5,446 nucleotides of DNA from JARRLC01 sp050290865 (lineage in GTDB: Bacteria; Pseudomonadota; Alphaproteobacteria; Rhizobiales; Rhodomicrobiaceae), in contig JBNKIW010000110.1 of assembly GCA_050290865.1 (NCBI GenBank), positions 1-5,446 on the forward strand, in the 5' to 3' direction. Positions 1 through 5,317 of this stretch are shown here, one piece after another. The translations under genes were made by a program, and so were the position numbers. The notes beneath the pieces were generated by a model. It was not told the origin of the DNA. It made no database searches and saw only the letters and a list, made by a program, of their open reading frames with translations. The stretch's first letter is position 1. Each line of letters begins with the position of its first letter.

Positions 1-211
1 CGTTTCGTTAACAAAACCTTTTCGCCAAACGGGAGCGGCAAAATTGAGTCTCGCAGAAATGAGGGGATTCCTGAGGCTTGCCGCACGTGCTTACAGGATT
101 TATTATCGGTTAAGCGTACTAGCAACTTATTGATTCTAGTGCAGCGTTATCTGAAACAAGTTCGCATGAGCACGTATGGTGAATGATGTGCGAACTTGCT
201 TCGGGCTGTAC
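1..211. other. Gene-free AT-richer flank
   Basis: No plausible coding frame was found here on either strand. The first 180 bases contain 83 G+C (46 %), clearly below the roughly 60-65 % of the genes in this window. The stretch ends where the putative terminus of the IS1380 remnant begins. Besides a perfect inverted repeat (157-198), the only other pattern is an 8-bp direct repeat GTACTAGC at 116-123 and 208-215, which could be chance. The composition suggests either a regulatory/intergenic remnant or part of another mobile element cut by the window edge. Confidence 0.6.
157..198. repeat. Perfect 10-bp inverted repeat, 22-bp spacer
   Basis: CAAGTTCGCA at 157-166 is matched exactly by its reverse complement TGCGAACTTG at 189-198, with 22 bases between. 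The arms do not extend further in either direction. There is no T-tract, so it does not look like an intrinsic terminator. It lies about 13 bp outside the putative end of the IS1380 remnant. Possible roles are a regulator or recombinase binding site, or part of another element's end; the sequence alone does not decide. Confidence 0.6.
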
Positions 212-230
212 TAGCCCGGATATCTCACCA
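211..230. repeat. Putative terminal inverted repeat of the IS1380 remnant
   Basis: The sequence CTAGCCCGGATATCTCACCA resembles, from memory, the CCGGATATTTCA-type ends of alphaproteobacterial IS1380 elements. It sits where the downstream end of the element would be expected relative to the transposase stop. The partner repeat is absent because the other end of the element is deleted, so neither pairing nor a target duplication can be tested inside this window. Confidence 0.35.
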
Positions 231-385
231 GACGTTACCCAATGATGCTCAGTACTGCGACGCTCCGCCTACGGTGTTTTGTGGGCACCCTACAGACGAC
301 CCCACCCGTCACCGCAAATGGCGGCTTGGGCAGGTTCGGCGATGTATCCTCTGTTGTTGGCGTTGGGGTGGCGGGTCCGGCGGTC

Positions 386-1848
386 TCAGGCCGCCAAGTT
401 TCGCAGGCGGCAATGGGCGAGAGCGAACACGTCTTTTCTCGGAAAGACCGAAGCTATGGCGACTTTGATGCGCCTCACGCTTACCGTCACCAGCGCGCCG
501 ATCTCGAGCAGTTTCAGGCGGATGGTTCCGGGCGAGGCGTTCTCAAGCTCGGTATGCCGCAAGCCTAAGCGGCGCATCGCCGTCATCAGGACGTACGCAA
601 ACGATGCAAACCACAGCCGCAACTGATTGGCACGCATTGCTGAATGTTCAGCATGAAGCTTCACAAATGGGTCGCCGCCGAAGTGCGGTCAGCCATCAGG
701 TCGAGTTGACATTCCTTGATGCGGTTTTCCATGTCGCCGCGAGCGCAGTAGAAGTCCTCGTAAAGGCCGCGGGCGTCGTAAGTCGTCATGCCTTTTGAGG
801 CGACGATGAAGCGTGGGTTGGCTTTGTCGCCGGTCCACTCGGCCTTGGCCACAACACGGCGCTCACCGGACCACGTGTCGCGTGTGCGATAGCGCAATTC
901 CTTGAAAACACGGGCTGAATTGCTCGCGGGTTGTTCCGGCTGAGCCTTCATCTGAGCCTCGGCCATCGCCCGCGCCTGCTGCAATTCCTCCTTGATCATT
1001 CCATCGAGCCGGGAATTCCCGGGCAGGCCGATGACGTATTCCACCCGGTTCTCCTCACACCACGTCAACAGATCATCACGACAAAAACCGCTGTCCGCGC
1101 GAACGATGATTTTCACCTTGGGCCACCGCGCCCGAATGGCGGTTACGATCCGCGCGATCTCCTCCTTGGCACCCGCTGCTCCGTCGACATCGGCGCTCCG
1201 CAACTTCGCCGCGAGAAGATCACGACCGGCAAATATGTAAAGCGGAATATAACAGTAGCAGTCGTAATAGCCATGAAAGAAGCTCCCTTCCTGATTGCCG
1301 TGGATGGGATCATCGGTTCCGTCAGGATCGAGAACGATGAGTTTTGGAGGTTTCTTGTGGGCATCGAGATAAAACTCAACGAACAACGCTTCAAGCTTGT
1401 CCGGTTCATGATCGATCTTGTGATAGCGGTGCTTCGCCACCGTTGGCGTGGATGCGGCGTTGGCCGAGGCTGAATGCGTCGCCGTGCCATCCGATGCGGC
1501 TTCCTGCCTAACGGCCGGCACAGAGCGGGAGGCCGCGGATTTGGCCGCGATCGCTTCACGCAACTTCTCCCTGCGGCTTTTCCTCCGCCTCCTTGGAGAG
1601 CCTGGGACATGCTCCAGCCGGTTGAGCGTCGATCTGCCCGCCAGCGGCGCCACATTGCGCGGCCGCATCTCCAATGTGCTTGAGTGCAGCGCCAGTACGG
1701 GATCATGGCGCAAATCGTCATGGTCGTTCAGGTCTTCGTAGCCCAAAGCAATGCCGTGGATGCGCTGCGCCACCATGGTCTTGATGGTGTGATCGACGCG
1801 CGTCTGATCGCGGGTGTCGGTGAAGCAGCCCGCAACCCGCTCGCTCAT
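386..1848 (-). pseudogene. IS1380-family transposase, truncated and frameshifted
   Basis: This is a DDE transposase relic. The main frame runs from about 1848 to 662 and includes the family blocks GYEDLNDHDDLRHDP and STLNRLEH, then VLDPDGTDDPIHG with the first catalytic Asp (about 1324-1329), VRADSGF with the second (about 1095), and CARGDMENRIKE with the catalytic Glu (about 729). It stops just after ADRTSAATHL. The C-terminus continues in another frame (about 634-386) with MRANQLRLWFASFAYVL and GTIRLKLLEIGALV, ending at 386. About 50-60 N-terminal residues of a normal family member are missing. The frame stays open upstream to 2082, but that part is antisense to other fragments and is not transposase. 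An Arg/Ala/Ser-rich linker of about 58 residues (1426-1602) separates STLNRLEH from RYHKID, longer than I recall for relatives. Both the truncation and the frameshift make it inactive. Confidence 0.88.
638..663. repeat. Two abutting palindromes at the transposase frameshift
   Basis: TGCTGAATGTTCAGCA (638-653) has 7-bp arms around two central bases. It is immediately followed by the perfect 10-bp palindrome TGAAGCTTCA (654-663). Read on the minus strand they lie between the ADRTSAAT and MRANQLRLWF blocks, which I recall as adjacent in related transposases. The whole extra segment (about 638-669) would be 32 bp, that is 3n+2, which accounts for the frame change and introduces the premature TGA. 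Confidence 0.65.
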
Positions 1849-2075
1849 GCGGCGACGATGAGTGCGATTCCGGAGGTGAGCCGCAGCGCTACGAACAGCG
1901 CTGGGACAGTGGCGGATAGCACGATCTTGGTGATGCGTGCGAACGCGGACAGACGCAGCACGTTGGCGACTTCGGCGAGCGTCGGCTCGATGCCGCGGAT
2001 GGCGTCGCGGGTGATGATCATCACCGGCCAGTTGGTCGCGAAGGCGACAATCGCATTGCGGGACCATCCCGAAGC
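1848..2075 (-). pseudogene. ABC transporter permease fragment (NitT/TauT, SsuC-like)
   Basis: The minus-strand frame encodes IVAFATNWPVMIITRDAIRG, followed by IEPTLAEVANVLRLSAFARI, a VLSATVPALFVALRL stretch and GIALIVA. This matches the EAA-loop region of SsuC/TauC-type inner-membrane permeases: a helix, a conserved TLxEVAxxLxLS cytoplasmic loop that contacts the ATPase, then P-xx-F-x-GLR and the next helix. Only about 70 residues of a roughly 250-residue protein remain. The 3' side is cut where the IS1380 remnant starts (about 1848), the stop there being supplied by IS sequence. The 5' side is cut near 2060-2075, against a GntR fragment on the opposite strand. The substrate cannot be inferred; the family imports nitrate, sulfonates, taurine and thiamine precursors among others. 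Non-functional. Confidence 0.75.
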
Positions 2076-2082
2076 TGGCCAC

Positions 2083-2364
2083 GCGAATAACATCGAATTC
2101 GACAGCTCACACAAGAACCTGCATATGACGCTGATTGCCGGGTGCCGGTCCGGGCGGCTGCTGGAGATATCCAGCATTCTTTACGATCAGGCATTCCGCT
2201 ACCGGCAAATCATGATGCACACGGTGCGCTGGGCCGATGATTTCTACGCCGAGCACGAGGCGCTCGTAGATAAGGTGCTGGATAGAGATGCGGAGGCTGC
2301 GTGTGCGCACCTGGAGCGTCATCTGAGAACGACCCTGGCCGTTGTTTACCCCGGCGAGGCGTGA
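2083..2364 (+). pseudogene. GntR-family regulator, C-terminal FCD-domain fragment
   Basis: About 93 residues survive, running from IEFDSSHKNLHMTLIAGCRS through LLEISSILYDQAFRYRQ to EHEALVDKVLDRDAEAACAH and LERHLRTTLA, then a TGA stop. These are hallmarks of the all-helical FCD effector-binding domain: His of F/HxxLIAxCxSxxLL, the LYDQxxRYR helix, and the EHxALxDxxLxRDxxAACxxLxxHL tail whose histidines bind metal or ligand in the family. The N-terminal winged helix-turn-helix and the first FCD helices are gone, so it cannot bind DNA. The plus frame is open upstream to 1684, but that portion is antisense to the permease and IS1380 remnants. The fragment is back to back with the permease slice, consistent with a former divergent regulator/transporter locus whose middle was deleted. 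Confidence 0.75.
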
Positions 2365-2369
2365 AAGGA

Positions 2370-2498
2370 TTCATTTCGGTGAGGCAGCGAAGGATCGCGG
2401 CCCTCAGCACCGGCATTCCCAAGGCTCCTGCGGTGATCGAGTGCGACCGATGCCGCGCAAGAGAAATCCAGAAGCGCCGTGCGGTCGCATAGCTCCAT
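2370..2498 (-). pseudogene. Possible LysR-type regulator N-terminus, heavily decayed
   Basis: On the minus strand an ATG at 2498 opens with MELCD. A neighbouring frame then reads ARRFWISLARH, HSITAGALGMPVLRAAI and LRCLTEM. Together these loosely follow the LysR N-terminal pattern: MELxxLRxF, a short helix, then SITxAAxxLGMxQPxLSxAIxxLE. To match, the piece needs at least one frameshift and a small deletion, and it stops against the GntR fragment near 2370. No effector domain is present. This may be a chance resemblance; I list it because the order and spacing of the pieces fit. Confidence 0.3.
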
Positions 2499-2519
2499 AT
2501 ACCAGACGCTGACGGCAGT

Positions 2520-2548
2520 CCGCAATTGCGGCAGTTGATCATTGATGA
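2520..2548. repeat. 12-bp palindrome next to a TTGAT imperfect repeat
   Basis: CCGCAATTGCGG (2520-2531) is a perfect palindrome. Three bases later TTGATCATTGATGA (2535-2548) holds a TTGAT half-site but lacks a proper ATCAA partner, so it is a poor Fnr-type dyad. The pair lies about 330 bp upstream of hcp and just upstream of the possible LysR remnant, where a regulatory region for either could once have been. Confidence 0.4.
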
Positions 2549-2789
2549 GCAGTCGCTCAGGCCAGCGTGCGCTGCAACTTTCGAGCTACACCCTGCCGCG
2601 GCTCCCTGCGCACATACGCTGCTCTCGTTGAGATAGACCGAAGGTGACCATGGGGGCTTGTGGGACAGAGTGTCTCCTGGAAGGGGGAAGCAAGAGTAGA
2701 GAGCAAGCCCAGATAGGCAGTGGTGTCCAGTGGCAAAATGTGCTGCCTCCCCCCTGAAATCGCCGCTCCGGCCGCAATCTCCAAGAATC

Positions 2790-2803
2790 TTGACGGCCGT
2801 AAA
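2790..2803 (+). promoter_or_regulatory. Candidate Fnr/Dnr-type operator of hcp
   Basis: TTGAC-GGCC-GTAAA is an imperfect dyad with the 5-4-5 geometry of Fnr, Dnr and NnrR sites (TTGAT-N4-ATCAA or TTGAC-N4-GTCAA). The left half is canonical for Dnr-type sites and the right half differs at one base. Its centre (2796.5) is about 81 bases before the hcp ATG; a class II activator at -41.5 would put the transcription start near 2838 with a leader of about 40 bases. The regulator encoded just downstream of hcp has the E-x-x-S-R recognition helix expected for this half-site. No convincing -10 hexamer stands out. Confidence 0.5.
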
Positions 2804-2861
2804 GGAAGCAACGACGGGCGATCAGCTCTTCTTGCACGGGTTCTGCATTCCCAACCCGAGC

Positions 2862-2867
2862 AAGGAG
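2862..2867 (+). promoter_or_regulatory. Ribosome binding site of hcp
   Basis: AAGGAG lies 10 bases before the ATG at 2878, a strong Shine-Dalgarno at slightly long but normal spacing. It fixes the start at the methionine followed directly by the FCNQC cluster motif, as in other Hcp proteins. Confidence 0.8.
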
Positions 2868-2877
2868 AACGCATCAC

Positions 2878-4542
2878 ATGTTTTGCAACCAGTGCGAACA
2901 GACCGAACGGAGCGGAACTGAGTCCGGCTGCGTAACGACCAGAGGAGATTGCGGCAAGGATACCGCGACGTCCGACCTGCAAGACCTACTCATTCACGCC
3001 ATCAAGGGCGTCGCCCAGTACAACCGCCGCGCCCGCGATCTCGGTGCGCCGGTTGACGCCGCCAGCCGCTTCATCCTCACGGGGTTGTTCACAACGCTGA
3101 CAAATGTGAACTTCGACACCGGCCGCTTTGTTGAGATGCTGGTGGAAGCCGCAAGGCTGCGCGATGAGGCGGAGGCTGCGTATGAGGCGGCGGCAGCGGC
3201 AGCCGGCATGAGGCCGGAAATGCTTCGCGGCCCGGCAGTCTGGCAACCGGCAGCTGAGCTTGACGGCTTGCTCGCCCAGGCCGAACGCGTTGGCATCAAC
3301 GCCGGCCTCGAAACCGCGGGCGCTGACGTCATTGGCCTGCGCGCATTGATCCTTTTTGGGCTCAAAGGCGTCTGTGCGTATGCCTATCACGCTCAGGTGC
3401 TGGGCCAGGAAAGCGCCAATGTACATGCGGGCATTGAGAAAGCGCTGGATTTCCTCGCGGATGATCCTGCGGACATCGGCGCCCTGCTGGACGAGGCACT
3501 CGAACTCGGCCGCCTCAATCTCAAAGTCATGGAAATGCTGGACGCTGCCAATACCGGCGCATTCGGCGCTCAGCAGCCGGTCAGCGTCCGCGTAACTCCA
3601 GTCAGAGGCAAGGCCATCCTCGTATCCGGCCATGACCTCGCCGACCTCCACGCCTTGCTCGAACAGACGAAGGATACAGGCATAAACGTATACACCCACG
3701 GCGAGATGCTGCCCGCCCATGCCTATCCCAAGCTCAAAGCCTTTCCGCATCTGGCCGGCAATTACGGCGGCGCCTGGCAGGACCAGAGGATCGATTTCGC
3801 CGCGTTCCCTGGCCCTATCCTGATGACGTCCAATTGCATCATCAAGCCGCACTCACAGTACCGGGAACGCATTTTTACCGCCGGTCCGGTGGGCTGGCCA
3901 GGAGTGGCGCATGTAGAAAAGCACGATTTCTCCGCCGTCATCAAGGCCGCCAGGGCGTTGCCCGGCTTCCCCGGCGACGAGCCGGAACAGCGCATCACCA
4001 TCGGCTTCGGCCGGGATGCCGTGCTTGGCGTCACGGACAAGGTCATTGATGCGGTGAAATCCGGCGCCATCCGCCATTTCTTCCTCATCGGCGGCTGCGA
4101 CGGTGCGGCGGCTGAGCGCAGCTATTACACAGATTTCGCCAGCCAGACGCCCAAAGATACGGTGGTGCTCACGCTCGGTTGTGCCAAATACCGCTTCAAT
4201 AAGCTGGATTTCGGCGACATCGGCGGCATCCCGCGTCTCCTTGACATCGGCCAGTGCAACGACGCCTATTCGGCCATCCAGATAACCTCAGCGCTGGCCG
4301 GCGCCTTCAGCTGCGGCGTCAATGACCTGCCGCTATCAATGAACATCTCCTGGTTTGAGCAGAAGGCTGTGGCGGTGCTGCTGACGCTGCTGGCGCTGGA
4401 TATCAAGAACATTCGCCTCGGTCCGACGCTGCCGGCCTTCTTTACGCCCAATCTCATCCAGGTGCTGGCGGGCCGCTACGGTATCCAGACCATCGGCGAG
4501 CCCGGAGCAGATATCGAGGCCGCGTTGCATCAGGCCAAATGA
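2878..4542 (+). CDS. hcp: Hybrid cluster protein (hydroxylamine reductase / NO reductase)
   Basis: A complete 554-residue Hcp, the usual family length. The cytoplasmic enzyme was first described as a hydroxylamine reductase (NH2OH to NH4+); in E. coli it is best understood as a high-affinity NO reductase and protein S-nitrosylation factor. N-terminal cysteines C3, C6, C18 and C25 (C-x2-C-x11-C-x6-C) have the same spacing as E. coli Hcp, the class II type with a [2Fe-2S] cluster. All hybrid 4Fe-2S-2O cluster ligands are present: H252 (SGHDL), E276 (THGE), C320 (TSNC), C407 (GGCDG, the likely persulfide), C435 (GCAKY), C460 (QCNDAY) and E494 with K496 (WFEQK). An Ala/Glu-rich stretch at 97-110 is the only low-complexity part. 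The start is fixed by AAGGAG 10 bases upstream. The gene stands alone: no Hcr NADH oxidoreductase lies beside it, so electrons must come from elsewhere. Expression is probably controlled by the convergent Dnr-like regulator through the dyad at 2790-2803. No lesions seen. Confidence 0.97.
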   Translation: MFCNQCEQTERSGTESGCVTTRGDCGKDTATSDLQDLLIHAIKGVAQYNRRARDLGAPVDAASRFILTGLFTTLTNVNFDTGRFVEMLVEAARLRDEAEAAYEAAAAAAGMRPEMLRGPAVWQPAAELDGLLAQAERVGINAGLETAGADVIGLRALILFGLKGVCAYAYHAQVLGQESANVHAGIEKALDFLADDPADIGALLDEALELGRLNLKVMEMLDAANTGAFGAQQPVSVRVTPVRGKAILVSGHDLADLHALLEQTKDTGINVYTHGEMLPAHAYPKLKAFPHLAGNYGGAWQDQRIDFAAFPGPILMTSNCIIKPHSQYRERIFTAGPVGWPGVAHVEKHDFSAVIKAARALPGFPGDEPEQRITIGFGRDAVLGVTDKVIDAVKSGAIRHFFLIGGCDGAAAERSYYTDFASQTPKDTVVLTLGCAKYRFNKLDFGDIGGIPRLLDIGQCNDAYSAIQITSALAGAFSCGVNDLPLSMNISWFEQKAVAVLLTLLALDIKNIRLGPTLPAFFTPNLIQVLAGRYGIQTIGEPGADIEAALHQAK

Positions 4543-4555
4543 TCCCGCCACGCCA

Positions 4556-4577
4556 CCGGAAAGTGCTTGCTTCCCGG
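4556..4577. terminator. Weak hairpin after hcp, possible terminator
   Basis: CCGGAAAG (4556-4563) and CTTCCCGG (4570-4577) can pair with one mismatch around a 6-base loop, 14 bases after the hcp stop. No T-run follows on either strand, so this is not a standard intrinsic terminator. It is the only stem in the 86-bp gap between the two convergent genes and could slow or protect transcripts from either side. Confidence 0.3.
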
Positions 4578-4628
4578 CTTCGCGGCGGATCCAGAGGACC
4601 GGCAGTGCGTCCCGCCCGAACCGGCCGT

Positions 4629-5309
4629 CTACAGACCGTATTCGCGCAGTTTGCGACTGGAGGTCACGGTAATCTTGCGCCCATCAACGCGGATTAGCCC
4701 CACACGCATCAGCTCTGTGAACACGCGCGACAGCGTTTCTGGCGCAAGATTGAGCCGCGAGGCGATCACATGTTTCGACACCGGCAGAACGATCTCAGCC
4801 GGCGCCTCATCGCCGGATTCCGGGCACTGCCGCAGCAGATATCCGATCACACGCTGAACGCTCGCCCCGAGTGAGTACGCTTTGACATCCCGCACGAATG
4901 AATGCAGCCGCATCGACAGGCCGGCCAGCATCCGGCGCGCGAACAAGACATCCTCTGCCAGCATGGCATCGATCCGCTCGCGCGGCACATGAAGGACCAG
5001 ACTCTCGGCGAGCGCCTCCGCCATCACCGGAAAAGGCCGGCCGATAAACATCACCGCCTCGCCGAAACTCTGGCCCTGGCCAATGATTTCCATAATTTTC
5101 TCCTCGCCCTGGGCCGATTGCAGTGCCAGTTTGATCTGGCCAAAGGCGACGATATACATCCCCGTCACCCGATCGCCTTTGAGAAACAGCACTTCGCCTT
5201 TCCCGAGGCGGCGGGGCGCGATGTCCGGCAGCAGTTGCGCCATCTGCCCGCTGTCCAGCGCCTGGAACAGCGGTAATTGCGCGGCGATGTGCGCGATATT
5301 GTAGGACAT
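4629..5309 (-). CDS. Crp/Fnr-superfamily regulator, Dnr/NnrR-like
   Basis: A 226-residue transcription factor starting at MSYNIAHIAA. An effector-binding beta-barrel occupies about residues 15-115 (GKGEVLFLKGD, then GQSFGEAVMF), followed by the long dimer helix (about 120-150) and a winged helix-turn-helix (about 178-215). The recognition helix SRLNLAPETLSR has E191, S194 and R195, the E-x-x-S-R set with which Fnr and Dnr read TTGAT/TTGAC; Crp instead uses R-E-x-x-x-R. No N-terminal cysteine cluster exists (one Cys, at 162), so it is not an iron-sulfur Fnr. The cAMP phosphate-binding Arg-Ser pair of Crp is replaced by Pro-Val. FGEAVMF and PETLSR closely resemble Pseudomonas Dnr, a haem-based NO sensor; haem binding here is inferred. 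It is convergent with hcp, 86 bp apart, and is its probable activator. The frame is open back to a GTG at 5345, but those codons lie at or in the IS630 end. ATGs at 5321, 5318 and 5309 are all possible; I chose 5309 for AGGA 11 bases upstream and for the family-like N-terminus. Confidence 0.9.
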   Translation of the reverse strand: MSYNIAHIAAQLPLFQALDSGQMAQLLPDIAPRRLGKGEVLFLKGDRVTGMYIVAFGQIKLALQSAQGEEKIMEIIGQGQSFGEAVMFIGRPFPVMAEALAESLVLHVPRERIDAMLAEDVLFARRMLAGLSMRLHSFVRDVKAYSLGASVQRVIGYLLRQCPESGDEAPAEIVLPVSKHVIASRLNLAPETLSRVFTELMRVGLIRVDGRKITVTSSRKLREYGL

Positions 5310-5317
5310 GCGTTTCA

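Larger units (their letters stand above)
211..1848 (-). mobile_element. IS1380-family insertion sequence remnant, 5'-truncated
   Basis: The element holds a minus-strand IS1380-type transposase pseudogene, followed after its stop (386-388) by about 175 bp of non-coding DNA up to a likely terminus near 211-230. The transposase-proximal end is missing: at about 1845-1855 the IS sequence is joined directly to an unrelated ABC permease fragment, and no matching inverted terminal repeat is present there. This is therefore a one-ended relic, probably left by a deletion that also removed part of the neighbouring genes. It encodes no complete transposase and is not expected to move by itself. The outer boundary near 211 is an estimate. 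Confidence 0.7.
2499..2877. other. Non-coding leader region upstream of hcp
   Basis: No recognisable gene occurs in these 379 bases. Open frames on both strands have no family signature; one minus-strand frame overlaps the start of hcp antisense. The region holds a 12-bp palindrome (2520-2531), a TTGAT-containing imperfect repeat (2535-2548), a 7-bp inverted repeat GGGCTTG/CAAGCCC (2654-2660 and 2704-2710), and a candidate Fnr/Dnr operator at 2790-2803. The hcp promoter most likely lies in its last 100 bases. No clear sigma-70 -35/-10 pair is visible, as is usual for activator-dependent promoters. Confidence 0.6.

Noticed and set aside
116..215. 8-bp direct repeat GTACTAGC (116-123, 208-215) as an IS target duplication
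   Set aside because: Both copies lie on the same side of the element, and IS1380 duplications are usually only 4-5 bp.
634..670. Programmed ribosomal frameshift in the transposase stimulated by the palindromes
   Set aside because: No good slippery heptamer in the correct frame precedes the stop, and the catalytic gene is already truncated at its N-terminus; a disruptive insertion explains it better.
931..1473. 180-residue plus-strand frame within the IS1380 remnant
   Set aside because: Shadow of the transposase on the opposite strand, covering its catalytic core; no independent family signature.
1849..2082. Upstream extension of the transposase reading frame (about 78 extra N-terminal residues)
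   Set aside because: It is antisense to the GntR fragment side and out of frame with the permease fragment on the same strand, is very Arg/His-rich and matches no transposase N-terminus; it is an open-frame accident in GC-rich DNA.
1684..2082. Plus-strand open frame joined to the GntR fragment
   Set aside because: The first 130 or so residues are antisense to the IS1380 transposase and permease pieces and show no helix-turn-helix; only the part from about 2083 matches GntR/FCD proteins.
2654..2710. GGGCTTG/CAAGCCC 7-bp inverted repeat as an RNA structure or element end
   Set aside because: Short arms 43 bases apart that do not extend; compatible with chance in a region of this composition.
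2731..2747. TGGCAAAATGTGCTGCC as a sigma-54 -24/-12 promoter
   Set aside because: The GG and GC elements are separated by 11 bases instead of the required 10, and no NorR-like activator gene is present.
2986..3852. 288-residue minus-strand frame inside hcp
   Set aside because: Antisense shadow of hcp; the plus frame carries all the conserved Hcp motifs and a good ribosome binding site.
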